In this document: one piece after another, positions 1 through 8,298 of the stretch
How the letters are laid out: every line of letters starts with the position of its first letter
Position numbering within the stretch: the stretch's first letter is position 1
DNA from: an uncultured Flavihumibacter sp.
Lineage (GTDB): Bacteria > Bacteroidota > Bacteroidia > Chitinophagales > Chitinophagaceae
Length of the DNA: 64,000 nt
Direction of reading: 5' to 3'
NCBI GenBank assembly: GCA_902168225.1
Contig: CABHOW010000164.1
Coordinates: forward strand, 48,816 to 112,815
Translations under genes and position numbers: made by a program
Notes under the pieces: model-generated
What the model was told of the DNA's origin: nothing
What the model saw: only the letters and a program-made list of their open reading frames with translations
Databases searched by the model: none

Positions 1-2
1 TG

Positions 3-266
3 ATCGAAGGAAAAGAGGGTGCCGTAAAACCGGTAGGTGAATGGAACTTGGTAGAGATCATTGCGAATAATGGTAAATTGGATTTATTCCTGAACGGAGA
101 AAATGTAGTAAGTACAACCTACGGAGACGCGGAATGGAAGAAATTGATAGCAGGTAGTAAGTTTAAAGATAAACCCGATTTTGGTAGATTTTTTTCCGGT
201 CATATAGCCTTACAAGATCATGGTGATAATGTTTGGTATAGAAATATTATGATCAAAAAATTGTAG
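3..266 (+). CDS. DUF1080 (3-keto-disaccharide hydrolase-like) protein, C-terminal part
   Basis: The reading frame is open from the window edge, so the start lies outside. The visible residues include KPVGEWN and end with GHIALQDHGDNVWYRNI, the typical close of the concanavalin-like DUF1080 fold found in secreted sugar-acting proteins of Bacteroidota. Its TAG stop is directly followed by the ATG of tadA, with no base between, so the two are probably co-transcribed. The substrate cannot be told from the tail alone. Confidence 0.8.
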   Translation: MEGKEGAVKPVGEWNLVEIIANNGKLDLFLNGENVVSTTYGDAEWKKLIAGSKFKDKPDFGRFFSGHIALQDHGDNVWYRNIMIKKL

Positions 267-713
267 ATGCTCCCTTATAACGACGAGTACTTTATGCAGC
301 TTGCCCTGAAGGAAGCAGAAGCGGCTTATGAAGCAGATGAAGTACCCGTAGGCGCTGTGGTTGTTTTGCAGAATAAAATCATTGCCCGCGCGCATAATCA
401 GGTAGAGCTTCTTAACGATTCTACCGCTCATGCCGAAATACTGGCGCTAACAGCGGCCTACGGTTCATTAGGTACTAAATATTTACCTGATGCCACCTTA
501 TACGTAACGGTTGAACCTTGTTTAATGTGCTGTGGTGCTTTGTATTGGGGCAAAATTGGGCGTATTGTATACGGTGCTTCCGATGAAAAAAATGGTTATA
601 AACATATTACAAAAGATAATTGGCCCTTCCATCCGAAAACGGAATTACTAGGCGGCGTACTTGAAACCGAATGTGCTTTTTTAATGAAGAGCTTTTTTAA
701 AGCGAAGAGATAA
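267..713 (+). CDS. tadA: tRNA-specific adenosine deaminase
   Basis: Predicted to deaminate the wobble adenosine (A34) of tRNA-Arg(ACG) to inosine. The 148-residue protein has the usual length of the family and both zinc motifs: HAE at residues 55-57 (His55 ligand, Glu57 proton shuttle) and PCLMCCGA starting at 84 (Cys85 and Cys88 ligands). It starts immediately after the stop of the DUF1080 gene. An octamer repeat element begins right at its own stop codon. Confidence 0.95.
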   Translation: MLPYNDEYFMQLALKEAEAAYEADEVPVGAVVVLQNKIIARAHNQVELLNDSTAHAEILALTAAYGSLGTKYLPDATLYVTVEPCLMCCGALYWGKIGRIVYGASDEKNGYKHITKDNWPFHPKTELLGGVLETECAFLMKSFFKAKR

Positions 714-810
714 GAAAGTCAATTAGAAAGTCGGTAAGCCAGTCTGAGAGTCAGAAAAATTTTAGAATAAACTTTCCTTACGGACTCCCGGACTTTCTTA
801 TTGACTCGGC
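713..810. repeat. imperfect octamer-array palindrome, copy 1
   Basis: Left part is a run of AGTC-containing words (AGAAAGTC, GGTAAGCC, AGTCTGAG), right part the near reverse complement (CTTACGGACTCCCGGACTTTC). The same vocabulary and same two-arm structure recur at 4127-4247. It starts at the last base of the tadA stop codon, so it may act as a 3' hairpin of the tadA transcript. No coding potential is seen. Confidence 0.75.
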
Positions 811-844
811 TTATGAACATCCACTTAAATAAACTATATTGTAC

Positions 845-852
845 TAACTTTG
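845..852 (+). promoter_or_regulatory. candidate -7 box of the superoxide dismutase gene
   Basis: TAACTTTG matches the Bacteroidota -7 consensus TAnnTTTG and lies 60 bases before the ATG. I see no good TTG at the -33 position, so support is partial. Confidence 0.4.
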
Positions 853-854
853 TT

Positions 855-910
855 TTTAATTTTTAACTCATAATTTTTAATTCATAATTCTTAACTCTTA
901 ACTCATATTT
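855..910 (+). repeat. array of eight 7-base units in the sod leader
   Basis: Eight consecutive heptamers fit without a slip: TTTAATT, TTTAACT, CATAATT, TTTAATT, CATAATT, CTTAACT, CTTAACT, CATATTT. The array ends one base before the start codon of the superoxide dismutase gene, so it forms nearly the whole 5' untranslated region if the box at 845 is the promoter. The CATAATT word recurs inside the amidohydrolase gene at 34197-34224. Confidence 0.8.
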
Positions 911-911
911 T

Positions 912-1517
912 ATGTCTTTCACACTTGCTCCTTTACCCTATGCACATGATGCATTAGAGCCACATATCGATACCACTACTATGCAAATACATCATGGTAA
1001 ACACCATCAGGCCTATGTAGATAATTTGAATAAAGCAGTTGCCGGTACTCCAAACGAAGGAAAATCTTTGGAAGAACTGGTAAAAGCAGCAGGTACGATT
1101 AGTCCGGCTGTTCGTAATAATGGTGGCGGGCATTGGAACCATACTTTCTTTTGGGAGAGCCTTGCTCCCGGCACAGGCGGTACCCCATCCGGAGCATTAG
1201 CAGAAGCTATTAACAGTGCTTTTGGTTCTTTTGATGCTTTCAAAGAAAAATTTGCGCAAGCCGGTATCACTCGTTTTGGTAGCGGTTGGGCATGGTTGAT
1301 AATAAAAGATGGTAAACTCGAAGTGTCATCTACCCCCAATCAAGATAATCCATTGATGGATGTTGCTGATGTAAAGGGTACCCCAATTTTAGGTGCCGAT
1401 GTTTGGGAACATGCTTATTATTTAAAATATCAAAATCGCCGTGCCGATTATTTAGCTGCTTTTTGGAATGTGGTGAACTGGAATAAAGTGGCTGAACGTT
1501 TTGCAGCAGCAAAATAA
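912..1517 (+). CDS. superoxide dismutase, Mn/Fe family
   Basis: Converts superoxide to peroxide and oxygen in the cytoplasm. All four metal ligands are visible in the 201-residue protein: His27 (QIHHGKHH), His77 ([11 protein letters not shown]), Asp163 and His167 (DVWEHAYY). The GGGH and NQDNPLM motifs resemble the manganese-type members more than iron-type ones, but metal use cannot be settled from sequence. The gene is single, with a heptamer array as leader and a strong terminator behind it. No SD-like sequence is evident before the ATG, which is common in this phylum. Confidence 0.95.
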   Translation: MSFTLAPLPYAHDALEPHIDTTTMQIHHGKHHQAYVDNLNKAVAGTPNEGKSLEELVKAAGTISPAVRNNGGGHWNHTFFWESLAPGTGGTPSGALAEAINSAFGSFDAFKEKFAQAGITRFGSGWAWLIIKDGKLEVSSTPNQDNPLMDVADVKGTPILGADVWEHAYYLKYQNRRADYLAAFWNVVNWNKVAERFAAAK

Positions 1518-1546
1518 AAATTGCTTTAAAAAATTGTACATTCATT

Positions 1547-1579
1547 CCCTCCAACAATACTGTTGGGGGGATTTTTTTT
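1547..1579 (+). terminator. rho-independent terminator after sod
   Basis: Stem CCTCCAACA / TGTTGGGGG with the loop ATAC, followed by ATTTTTTTT. It lies between the superoxide dismutase stop and the lipoprotein start. Confidence 0.85.
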
Positions 1580-1592
1580 AAATAAATGGTAT

Positions 1593-2192
1593 ATGAAAAA
1601 GTATAGTTTAGGAATAGTTATTGCATTTTGTATGATGGCTTGTGCAAAAAATGAAAAAACAGTGATCGTAATGAGCAAAGGAAAGACCGATATAGATTTA
1701 AATGCACATACTATAAAAGCTATTGATGGAAACGGGCATGAAGAGAAAACACTCAACATCAATAGTGCCGAAATTAGTTTTAAACTAAACACCCCTGCCG
1801 GTGAAGCTACCGTGCAACTAAAAGAAAATGGATTATATATCATCAATGTAAAAAATGATACGATCATCGGCAGCTATCAAAAATATACAAGTGTTGCAGA
1901 AGCGAATAAAATAATCACGCAGGAAAAGTTGAAACAAAATATAGATTCATTGAGTTTATTGGTAGAAGGAAAAAATATTTCAGCAGCCAATCGCAATTTT
2001 TTAATTCTTCCTAATCAGGCTGTAAAAATTACTGATAATAAAGACGCTGAAGTTGTGGGTCCGTTTCATCGCATGCGTTCTGCAGAAAAAGTAGACGGAA
2101 AAGACCCTGAAATTTATCGTTTCTATAGCATCAAAGAAATTAGAGAAATGATCGTGAAGTTAGAGGCGCTTACTGTTGCTCCGAAACAGTAG
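1593..2192 (+). CDS. hypothetical lipoprotein
   Basis: The ATG at 1593 gives a lipoprotein signal peptide with a lipobox ending at Cys17 (FCMMAC); an upstream in-frame TTG at 1563 falls in the terminator stem and is rejected. The mature part of about 180 residues has no family I recognise. It is rich in Lys, Glu and Asn and looks like a beta-rich soluble domain. The last stretch mentions residues typical of surface-exposed loops only; no catalytic motif is seen. It likely sits in a membrane facing the periplasm. Function unknown. Confidence 0.7.
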   Translation: MKKYSLGIVIAFCMMACAKNEKTVIVMSKGKTDIDLNAHTIKAIDGNGHEEKTLNINSAEISFKLNTPAGEATVQLKENGLYIINVKNDTIIGSYQKYTSVAEANKIITQEKLKQNIDSLSLLVEGKNISAANRNFLILPNQAVKITDNKDAEVVGPFHRMRSAEKVDGKDPEIYRFYSIKEIREMIVKLEALTVAPKQ

Positions 2193-2204
2193 ATACGAGT
2201 TACC
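2191..2204. repeat. two-unit remnant of a heptamer array
   Basis: AGATACG and AGTTACC, two adjacent 7-base words identical or nearly so to units of the larger array at 34880-34928. They overlap the TAG stop of the lipoprotein gene. Confidence 0.45.
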
Positions 2205-2215
2205 CTCACTACTAA

Positions 2216-2464
2216 TCAAGGCACCGGATCATAACCAGAACCTCCGCCGGGTCTGCATTTGCTTATTCTTTTGAGGAGCAACCAGCCGCCTTTCAATAGC
2301 CCGTATTTTTTTAATGCCTCTTCTCCATATTGGGAGCAAGTAGGAATGAATCGGCACTTGGGTCCTAACAATGGCGAAATCCCGTACTGATACAGTTTAA
2401 TAAAAGGAATAAGGATATATCCTAAAAAATGAACTTGTATAACGGGTTTACAATTTGCGCACAT
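2216..2464 (-). CDS. yidD: membrane protein insertion efficiency factor
   Basis: Small 82-residue YidD-family protein, thought to assist YidC-dependent insertion of inner membrane proteins. Family marks are [22 protein letters not shown] and the glycine-rich [14 protein letters not shown] end, with conserved cysteines. It follows rpmH and rnpA on the same strand, the order seen in many bacteria. A palindromic repeat separates it from rnpA. Confidence 0.92.
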   Translation of the reverse strand: MCANCKPVIQVHFLGYILIPFIKLYQYGISPLLGPKCRFIPTCSQYGEEALKKYGLLKGGWLLLKRISKCRPGGGSGYDPVP

Positions 2465-2477
2465 TACTTTTTATTTT

Positions 2478-2569
2478 AACCACAGATTAAACAGATTCAG
2501 GCACAGATTACACGAATTAATATTTATTTGTCTGTGTTATCTGCGAATTAATCCGTGTTATCTGTGGTT
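2478..2569. repeat. CACAGATT-type palindromic repeat between rnpA and yidD
   Basis: The ends AACCACAGAT (2478) and ATCTGTGGTT (2560-2569) are perfect inverted copies. Between them CAGATT words recur about every 10-11 bases on the left and ATCTG words on the right. The right end runs into rnpA: the last codons of rnpA (Asn, His, Arg, stop) are read from the repeat itself. Confidence 0.75.
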
Positions 2570-2941
2570 TATTTTAATACTCAATTTTTCAAACGTTATT
2601 TTCATTTGCACTTTAAGATCATTAAACACCGGCAACTCTTTCGCAAGAAACAAAAAAAACACTTCTAGTTTTTTCTCCTCAGGTACAACTATCAACTCTT
2701 GTTGGGTTCTATAGGTTTCGCGAAGCAAGCGCTTAATTCGATTTCGATCGGTTGCTTTTTTAAAATTGCGGGAGCTAACGCCAAACCCTGCTTGTTTGGA
2801 AATTGTTTCTTGCGACCTTGTAGTAGTTCTATAAAAAACTTTTATTGGAAAAACAGTAAATGATTTACCCGAAGCAAATAATTGCTCTAATGATGCCCTA
2901 CTTTTTATTCTGGCCGATTTGGGTAAACCTTGATTGCTCAT
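2558..2941 (-). CDS. rnpA: ribonuclease P protein component
   Basis: Protein subunit that helps the RNase P RNA trim the 5' leader of pre-tRNAs. The 127-residue product carries the family motif in DRNRIKRLLRETYR near residues 65-78 and the basic N-terminal KSARIKSRASLEQLF. It lies between rpmH and yidD. Its C-terminal NHR and stop codon come from an invading palindromic repeat, so the native end was probably altered slightly. Confidence 0.95.
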   Translation of the reverse strand: MSNQGLPKSARIKSRASLEQLFASGKSFTVFPIKVFYRTTTRSQETISKQAGFGVSSRNFKKATDRNRIKRLLRETYRTQQELIVVPEEKKLEVFFLFLAKELPVFNDLKVQMKITFEKLSIKINHR

Positions 2942-3024
2942 CTTACAAAAATAAATAGCTCCATCGGTAAGATGAAGCTATCGTTATTTGTCTTTATCCG
3001 ACTCGTTTCGGAATCGGTTCAAAA

Positions 3025-3180
3025 TTATTTTAATCCTTTCTCGCTAGAAACAGTTAGTTTCTTACGACCTTTCGCACGGCGACTAGCCAATACTTTACGA
3101 CCGTTTGCTGTAGCCATACGCTTACGGAAACCGTGTACGGTTTTACGACGACGCTTATGTGGTTGGAATGTACGTTTCAT
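3025..3180 (-). CDS. rpmH: 50S ribosomal protein L34
   Basis: 51 residues beginning [22 protein letters not shown], continuing with [20 protein letters not shown]: a full L34. The stop is the TAA read from 3027-3025. It is the first gene of the rpmH-rnpA-yidD group, preceded by a good promoter at 3260-3289. No dnaA gene is next to it in this window. Confidence 0.97.
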   Translation of the reverse strand: MKRTFQPHKRRRKTVHGFRKRMATANGRKVLASRRAKGRKKLTVSSEKGLK

Positions 3181-3259
3181 TGTTTAATCTTTTTTTCTAA
3201 CCCAAAATATTGTTTCTTTTCCTGCTACAGCCACCATACTGCCGCATGTGAAAGGACGG

Positions 3260-3289
3260 CAAAATTAGGGAAAAATCAATTATCCACAA
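3260..3289 (-). promoter_or_regulatory. promoter of rpmH-rnpA-yidD
   Basis: On the reverse strand TTG (3289-3287), a 19-base spacer, then TAATTTTG (3267-3260), matching the Bacteroidota TTTG / TAnnTTTG promoter. It overlaps the 3' end of murI, so transcription may also read through from there. Confidence 0.6.
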
Positions 3290-4109
3290 GGTTAATCTGT
3301 TCCGATTGAATGCTTTTTCCAAAGAAAATAGCCCCTTTTATATCAAAATCAACTGCAGAATCGGTGGTTTTAAACTGAATATGTGCATTTTTAGTACACA
3401 GACCGGCTATTTCGGGGTGGCGCTCCAGGTAATTTTTTAAACTCTTCGCCACAATTTCACCCTGAGAAACCAGTTTTATACTCTCTCCGGCTACTGCTTC
3501 AATTTTAGCAGCTAATAAAGGATAATGCGTACAGCCTAGTAAAATGGTATCAATAGCTTCGTTTTTTTGTAGTACCCTATGAACATGTTGTTGTACAAAA
3601 TAATCGGCTCCCGCGCTCAAATGCTCTCCATTTTCTATCAATGGCACCCACATAGGGCAAGCCTCTTGGGTTACCTGCAGATCCGGAAAGAAATGACCGA
3701 TCTCCAATACATAGCTCTCACTCTCAACTGTTCCGGTAGTGGCTAATACACCTATAGATTTTGAATGGGAATAATGACCTATCACTTCTGCGGTTGGACG
3801 AATAACCCCTAATACTCTTTTATGAGGTGCGATACGAGGCAAATCTTTCTGCTGAATCGTACGCAATGCCTTTGCCGAGGCTGTATTACAGGCTAATACC
3901 ACCAACTCACAGCCTTGTTTAAAAAACCATTCCACAGCCTCTAATGTGTATTTATACACCGTTTCGAAAGAGCGGGTACCATAAGGCGTACGGGCATTAT
4001 CGCCCAAGTATAAATAATCGTATTCGGGTAGTACTTGTTGTATCTCTTTTAATACTGTTAACCCGCCATAACCACTATCGAATACACCAATGGGTTTGGA
4101 ATTGCTCAT
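3276..4109 (-). CDS. murI: glutamate racemase
   Basis: Supplies D-glutamate for peptidoglycan. The 277-residue protein shows GVFDSGYGGLTVL at the N-terminus and both catalytic cysteines: Cys74 in ACNTAS and Cys193 in LGCTHYPLL. It is the last gene of the reverse-strand envelope run that begins around nadK. An octamer-array palindrome of about 120 bases separates it from the preceding ompH gene and could form a processing or attenuating hairpin. Confidence 0.95.
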   Translation of the reverse strand: MSNSKPIGVFDSGYGGLTVLKEIQQVLPEYDYLYLGDNARTPYGTRSFETVYKYTLEAVEWFFKQGCELVVLACNTASAKALRTIQQKDLPRIAPHKRVLGVIRPTAEVIGHYSHSKSIGVLATTGTVESESYVLEIGHFFPDLQVTQEACPMWVPLIENGEHLSAGADYFVQQHVHRVLQKNEAIDTILLGCTHYPLLAAKIEAVAGESIKLVSQGEIVAKSLKNYLERHPEIAGLCTKNAHIQFKTTDSAVDFDIKGAIFFGKSIQSEQINLVDN

Positions 4110-4126
4110 AATTGAAGGTACGATTT

Positions 4127-4247
4127 AGTCCGAAAGTCGGGGAGTCGGAAAGTCAGTCAATAAGAAAGTCCGTAAGCCGGAAGAAAATAATATTCAACTG
4201 GCTTACGGACTCTCGGACTCTCGGACTTTCTTATGGACTACCGGACT
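4127..4247. repeat. imperfect octamer-array palindrome, copy 2
   Basis: From 4127 the sequence splits into 8-base units: AGTCCGAA, AGTCGGGG, AGTCGGAA, AGTCAGTC, AATAAGAA, AGTCCGTA, AGCCGGAA. The right arm repeats the complement (GGCTTACG, GACTCTCG, GACTCTCG, GACTTTCT, TATGGACT, ACCGGACT). GAAAGTCCGTAAGCC and GGCTTACGGACTCTC pair almost completely. It is homologous to the element at 713-810 and lies between ompH and murI. Confidence 0.85.
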
Positions 4248-4250
4248 ATA

Positions 4251-4859
4251 TTATCCTTTACCCGCCGGCTTAACTGCAGGTTTAGCAGGTGCTGAAGAGC
4301 CACCGCCGCTTGCAGCCTTCCATGCATCTTCAATTTCTTTAGGTAATGGAAGATTTAATTTTTTGGCAACTCGTATGGTTACGTTATCTAATAAATTGGG
4401 CGTCATATAGGGAGATAAAGCCTCCGACTTAATGATGATGGTATATTTCTGTTCAGTAACTACTGCTTGTACAGCCTCATACAGTTTATTGCGGTAAGGG
4501 CCTAACAATTGCTCATATTTTGCCTCTTCCATTTGTTGTTGGTATTGCTGCCAGTTTACTAACTGATAGCGCAATTGAAGCAGATCACGTGTTGCTATTT
4601 CTCTTGCTTTAGCAGAAAGCGTAGCGGAGTCTTTTTTAAACAAACTGTCTTTACGCTGAAACTCGGTTACTTTAAATTTATACTCTTCTTGCAAAGAATC
4701 TAAACGATAACTATTCATCAAAGTATCAACTTTTTGAATACCCGGGAATAGAGATAAAGCTCCTTGCTCATCAAAGTATCCGATTTTTACTTGTGCGTTG
4801 GCGCTACTGGCGAAAATCATCCCTGCAACAACCACACAGAGTACTAATAATTTTTTCAT
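4251..4859 (-). CDS. OmpH/Skp family periplasmic chaperone, copy B
   Basis: The ATG at 4859 gives MKKLLVLCVVVAGMIFASSANAQ, a clear Sec signal peptide; in-frame codons upstream are an overlap with the neighbour. The 202-residue product has the long Lys/Glu/Gln-rich helix pair of Skp, which holds unfolded outer membrane proteins on their way to the BAM complex. A second paralogue lies just upstream and bamA before that. The C-terminal tail is rich in Ala, Pro and Lys. Confidence 0.88.
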   Translation of the reverse strand: MKKLLVLCVVVAGMIFASSANAQVKIGYFDEQGALSLFPGIQKVDTLMNSYRLDSLQEEYKFKVTEFQRKDSLFKKDSATLSAKAREIATRDLLQLRYQLVNWQQYQQQMEEAKYEQLLGPYRNKLYEAVQAVVTEQKYTIIIKSEALSPYMTPNLLDNVTIRVAKKLNLPLPKEIEDAWKAASGGGSSAPAKPAVKPAGKG

Positions 4860-4890
4860 TGTTGTGAAATTTATGTTGGTTTTTAGTTCA

Positions 4891-5409
4891 CTAGTTTTTA
4901 ATACCCAGCTCTCGAAGCACTTCATCGCTTTTATCGAGTTTTGGGTCGGCAAATATAACGGTAATTCCTTCACTTTTATCGAGTATAAAATCGTAAACCC
5001 TTGCTACTGCTATTTTCTGAATCGCATTGTATACTTTATCCTGAATAGGTTTAACAAGTTTTTGGCGTTCTTTGAACAGATCACCCTCATACCCAAAACG
5101 TTTTTTTTGCAAATCACGCACTTCTTTCTCTCTCACAAATAGCTCATCTTCTCTTTTTTTCTTCAACTCCTCAGTAAGCATAAACTGCTCGGCTTCATAG
5201 TTCTTATACATTTTATCTAAAACCGTTTGCTTATCATCTATTTCTTTTTGCCATTGCTCACCTAGTTGTTGCAGTTTTTTATCGGCGTCTTTGTACTCCG
5301 GTATTTTACTCAGAATATATTTGGTATCAATAACGGCATAACGTTGCTGAGCCTGAATGGTGCTCATGGTGAGCGTAAAAAGTGCAATGAGTAAAATTGT
5401 TTTTTTCAT
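4891..5409 (-). CDS. OmpH/Skp family periplasmic chaperone, copy A
   Basis: 172 residues with signal peptide MKKTILLIALFTLTMSTIQAQ and a highly charged coiled-coil middle (about residues 45-120). Same family as the next gene but clearly diverged, so the pair is an old duplication typical of Bacteroidota. It follows bamA by 17 bases and is likely translated from the same transcript. Confidence 0.9.
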   Translation of the reverse strand: MKKTILLIALFTLTMSTIQAQQRYAVIDTKYILSKIPEYKDADKKLQQLGEQWQKEIDDKQTVLDKMYKNYEAEQFMLTEELKKKREDELFVREKEVRDLQKKRFGYEGDLFKERQKLVKPIQDKVYNAIQKIAVARVYDFILDKSEGITVIFADPKLDKSDEVLRELGIKN

Positions 5410-5426
5410 ACCAATGATTTTAGGTT

Positions 5427-8168
5427 TTATTCGGGTTCAAAACCAAGCATAAAGGTAAAGCGGGCCGCGTCTTTTAATGAATTGCCCGGCGTAAACCTAT
5501 CCAATCCTATGCCATAATCAAACCCTAACAAGCCAAACATAGGTAAGAAAAAGCGCATACCAATACCTACTGACCTTCTTAGCTGAAAGGGATTATAATC
5601 TTTGAAATTATACCAGCCATTGGCCGCTTCAAAAAACGCCAATCCGAATATGGTACTACTTGGGTTCAAGCTCAATGGATACCGCAGCTCCATGGTATAC
5701 TTGTTAAATATTGTAAAGTATTGGCTGGCTCTTTGTTGATCGGGGTTCACACGAGGATCGGAATTTTCATAAACAGGATATCCTCTATGTGCAATAATAT
5801 CAAAACCTAATAAAGCAAACTGATTGGTTAAACCTGCATCACCCACTTGAAATCGCTCGAATGGAGATATTTTTAAGTTTTGGTTGAATCTTCCCAAGAA
5901 ACCGTATTTAGCTGCAAAACGCAATACAAACTGTTTGTTTTTATCTTCTCCATGTGGCTTACCCAAAGGCACAAACCACTCTCCGTTAAAACGCCATTTA
6001 TGATATTCAATAAATTTGTAGGGGTTCTCTGCTGGGTTTATACCCGGGTCAACAACCGACCATGGAGGCGTAATTTGTAAGCTCGCCAAAAAATTAGACC
6101 CCATTTTCGGGAACATGGGCTGATCGATAGAAGATCTTTGTAAAGCAATTCTAAAGTTTAGGTTATTTACTAATCCATTATCAAAACCGGGCAGGTTTGT
6201 AGGGTCGATAGCATAGTTACTCAACTTATAACGGGTATAGTTCACACCCATAGAAAGAGAGAAATAATCATCAGGCCATTTTAATTGTTTGGTGATACTA
6301 GCTGTAACACCTGTGGTAGAAATATAATTTCTATTGGCAACTCCCAAATCATATCTTCCGGTAAGTGGGTCGTATGTTTGTCCGAATTTAGTATTGAATA
6401 CACTAACGGTTAATGCATTTCTTTTCTTACCACCTAACCAGGGCTCCGTAAAAGAGAAATTATAAGAACGAAATGCCTTACCATTACTTTGTACACGTAA
6501 ACTTAATTTTTGTCCATCTCCCATTGGCAAAGGATCCCATGCCGATTTTTTAAATAGGTTTTTGGCCGAAAAGTTATTGAATGAAACACCTAGCGTACCT
6601 GTTAATCCAATAACGCCACCCCATCCGGCACTTAATTCCAACTGATCGCTCGATTTTTCCTCAACATTATAGTTGATATCAACCGTTCCATCCTCTTGAT
6701 TAGGTACCGGGTTCGGAGAAATTTTTTCCGGGTTAAAATAATTTAACTGACTCAATTCCCGAATAGAACGAATAATAGCTTGTCGGCTAAATTTCTCACC
6801 CGGTATGGTTCGCAATTCTCTTCTGATCACATATTCCTTGGTACGGTCATTACCGGTAATACGTACATTTTTAATTGTGGCTTGCGGCCCTTCTATCACC
6901 CTTATTTCAAAATCGATTGTATCATTATATACCGCTGTTTCAACAGGGTCTGTTCTAAAAAACAAGTATCCATCATCTTGATACAAACCACTGATATCAC
7001 CACCATCCGGTGAAGATTGCTTACCGAGCTTTTTATTAAGTGTTTCTAAGTTATAGATATCCCCTTTCCGAATACCCAATATGGTACTTAGTATAGAGTC
7101 GGAATATTTAGTATTACCTCTCCAAGTAATATTTCCAAAATAGTATTTACGACCCTCATTTACTTTTAAGTCGATATTCAAATTACCACCAATGGTGCTA
7201 TATACCGTATCTTTTTCAATAGTGGCGTCTCGGTATCCTATGGAGTTATAAAACTCGAGAACCTTTTCTTTATCTTCCTCATACTTCTTTTCATCAAACT
7301 TTGCAGAAGCGAGTTTCAATCGCACATAAGGATCTAATACTTTTTTTGTTTTACTGAACGTGAGGTATCCTTTTTCTCTGAGGTATTCTTCAAAAGTATA
7401 GTGTTGTGGTACCACTATTTTTCCACTATCGGCTATGGGGAATAAAGTGAGGCGCGATTTTTCTTTCGAGCCCTTCATTTGCTTTTTAAGTTTAGCCTCA
7501 TCAATATTTACATTACCCCCAAAATTGATATTGTTGATTTTTATTTTAGCCCCTTTATCAATAACAAAATCAAGTGTAAGGGTATTGTTATCGAGTGTAG
7601 TATCTTTTTTCTCGTAAATTTTTACTTTTGTTTCTCTAAAACCCTTTTCTGCATAGTATTTGCGAATTACTTCCGACGCACTTATTTTCATATTCTCCGT
7701 AACCACCCGATTGGGTACTAACCCGGTTTTACCACGCAGATCATCTTGTTGCCCTTTTGGAATTCCTTTAAAATTAAAATTGGCTAATCGAGGGCGCTCC
7801 GTAACAGCAATTTCAATTTCGATATTTTTTCCGGTGAGTTTCGTAACATATATTTCAACTCCACTAAAATAATTTTGCGCCCATAGTTTGGTTATTGCTT
7901 TTGAAAATTGATCACCTCCGGGAATATTAATTTCGTCGCCAACATTAATATTGGCAATTGAAATCAATAGGTTTTCGTCGAAGAATCGGTTACCGGTAAC
8001 TTTTACGGCTGCTACTTTATATTTTTTGGGCGTTTTTTGATTGAATAGATTAATCAGATCCGCATCTACAGAAGTGATAGTGGTATCGGTGGTTTGTTGT
8101 GCTGCTAATGGTTGAATAGAGTATAAAACAACAAATAAGAACAACAATAATGTAATCGGTTTCTGCAT
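5427..8168 (-). CDS. bamA: outer membrane protein assembly factor BamA
   Basis: Central Omp85 subunit that folds beta-barrel proteins into the outer membrane. The ATG at 8168 yields MQKPITLLLFLFVVLYSIQPLAAQ as signal peptide, preceded by a purine-rich AAAAGGG; the in-frame TTG 78 bases earlier is less likely. The 913-residue product has an N-terminal series of POTRA domains (about residues 50-490) and a C-terminal 16-strand barrel ending in FTMLGFEPE. The POTRA part is somewhat long, as usual in this phylum. Upstream is uppS, downstream two Skp genes. Confidence 0.93.
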   Translation of the reverse strand: MQKPITLLLFLFVVLYSIQPLAAQQTTDTTITSVDADLINLFNQKTPKKYKVAAVKVTGNRFFDENLLISIANINVGDEINIPGGDQFSKAITKLWAQNYFSGVEIYVTKLTGKNIEIEIAVTERPRLANFNFKGIPKGQQDDLRGKTGLVPNRVVTENMKISASEVIRKYYAEKGFRETKVKIYEKKDTTLDNNTLTLDFVIDKGAKIKINNINFGGNVNIDEAKLKKQMKGSKEKSRLTLFPIADSGKIVVPQHYTFEEYLREKGYLTFSKTKKVLDPYVRLKLASAKFDEKKYEEDKEKVLEFYNSIGYRDATIEKDTVYSTIGGNLNIDLKVNEGRKYYFGNITWRGNTKYSDSILSTILGIRKGDIYNLETLNKKLGKQSSPDGGDISGLYQDDGYLFFRTDPVETAVYNDTIDFEIRVIEGPQATIKNVRITGNDRTKEYVIRRELRTIPGEKFSRQAIIRSIRELSQLNYFNPEKISPNPVPNQEDGTVDINYNVEEKSSDQLELSAGWGGVIGLTGTLGVSFNNFSAKNLFKKSAWDPLPMGDGQKLSLRVQSNGKAFRSYNFSFTEPWLGGKKRNALTVSVFNTKFGQTYDPLTGRYDLGVANRNYISTTGVTASITKQLKWPDDYFSLSMGVNYTRYKLSNYAIDPTNLPGFDNGLVNNLNFRIALQRSSIDQPMFPKMGSNFLASLQITPPWSVVDPGINPAENPYKFIEYHKWRFNGEWFVPLGKPHGEDKNKQFVLRFAAKYGFLGRFNQNLKISPFERFQVGDAGLTNQFALLGFDIIAHRGYPVYENSDPRVNPDQQRASQYFTIFNKYTMELRYPLSLNPSSTIFGLAFFEAANGWYNFKDYNPFQLRRSVGIGMRFFLPMFGLLGFDYGIGLDRFTPGNSLKDAARFTFMLGFEPE

Positions 8169-8187
8169 CCCTTTTCTTTTTCGCTTT

Positions 8188-8217
8188 GCTGTTTTTTGCA
8201 CCGGTTTTGTGCACAGC
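8188..8217 (-). promoter_or_regulatory. possible hairpin in the bamA leader
   Basis: Inverted pieces GCTG / CAGC and TGCAC / GTGCA can pair around a short loop about 20 bases before the bamA ATG. There is no T-run, so it is not a terminator; a role in bamA expression is only a guess. Confidence 0.25.
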
Positions 8218-8298
8218 AGTTGATTTGGTTTATTTAGGCTGGGCAAATTAATGTCAATAATGAAAACTGTTTGTTAAATCGCACCCTATTATTGATGT

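Noticed and set aside
2930..3187. Forward-strand frame of 85 codons across rpmH
   Set aside because: It is the complement of L34 and its promoter region; the reverse strand gives an exact ribosomal protein.
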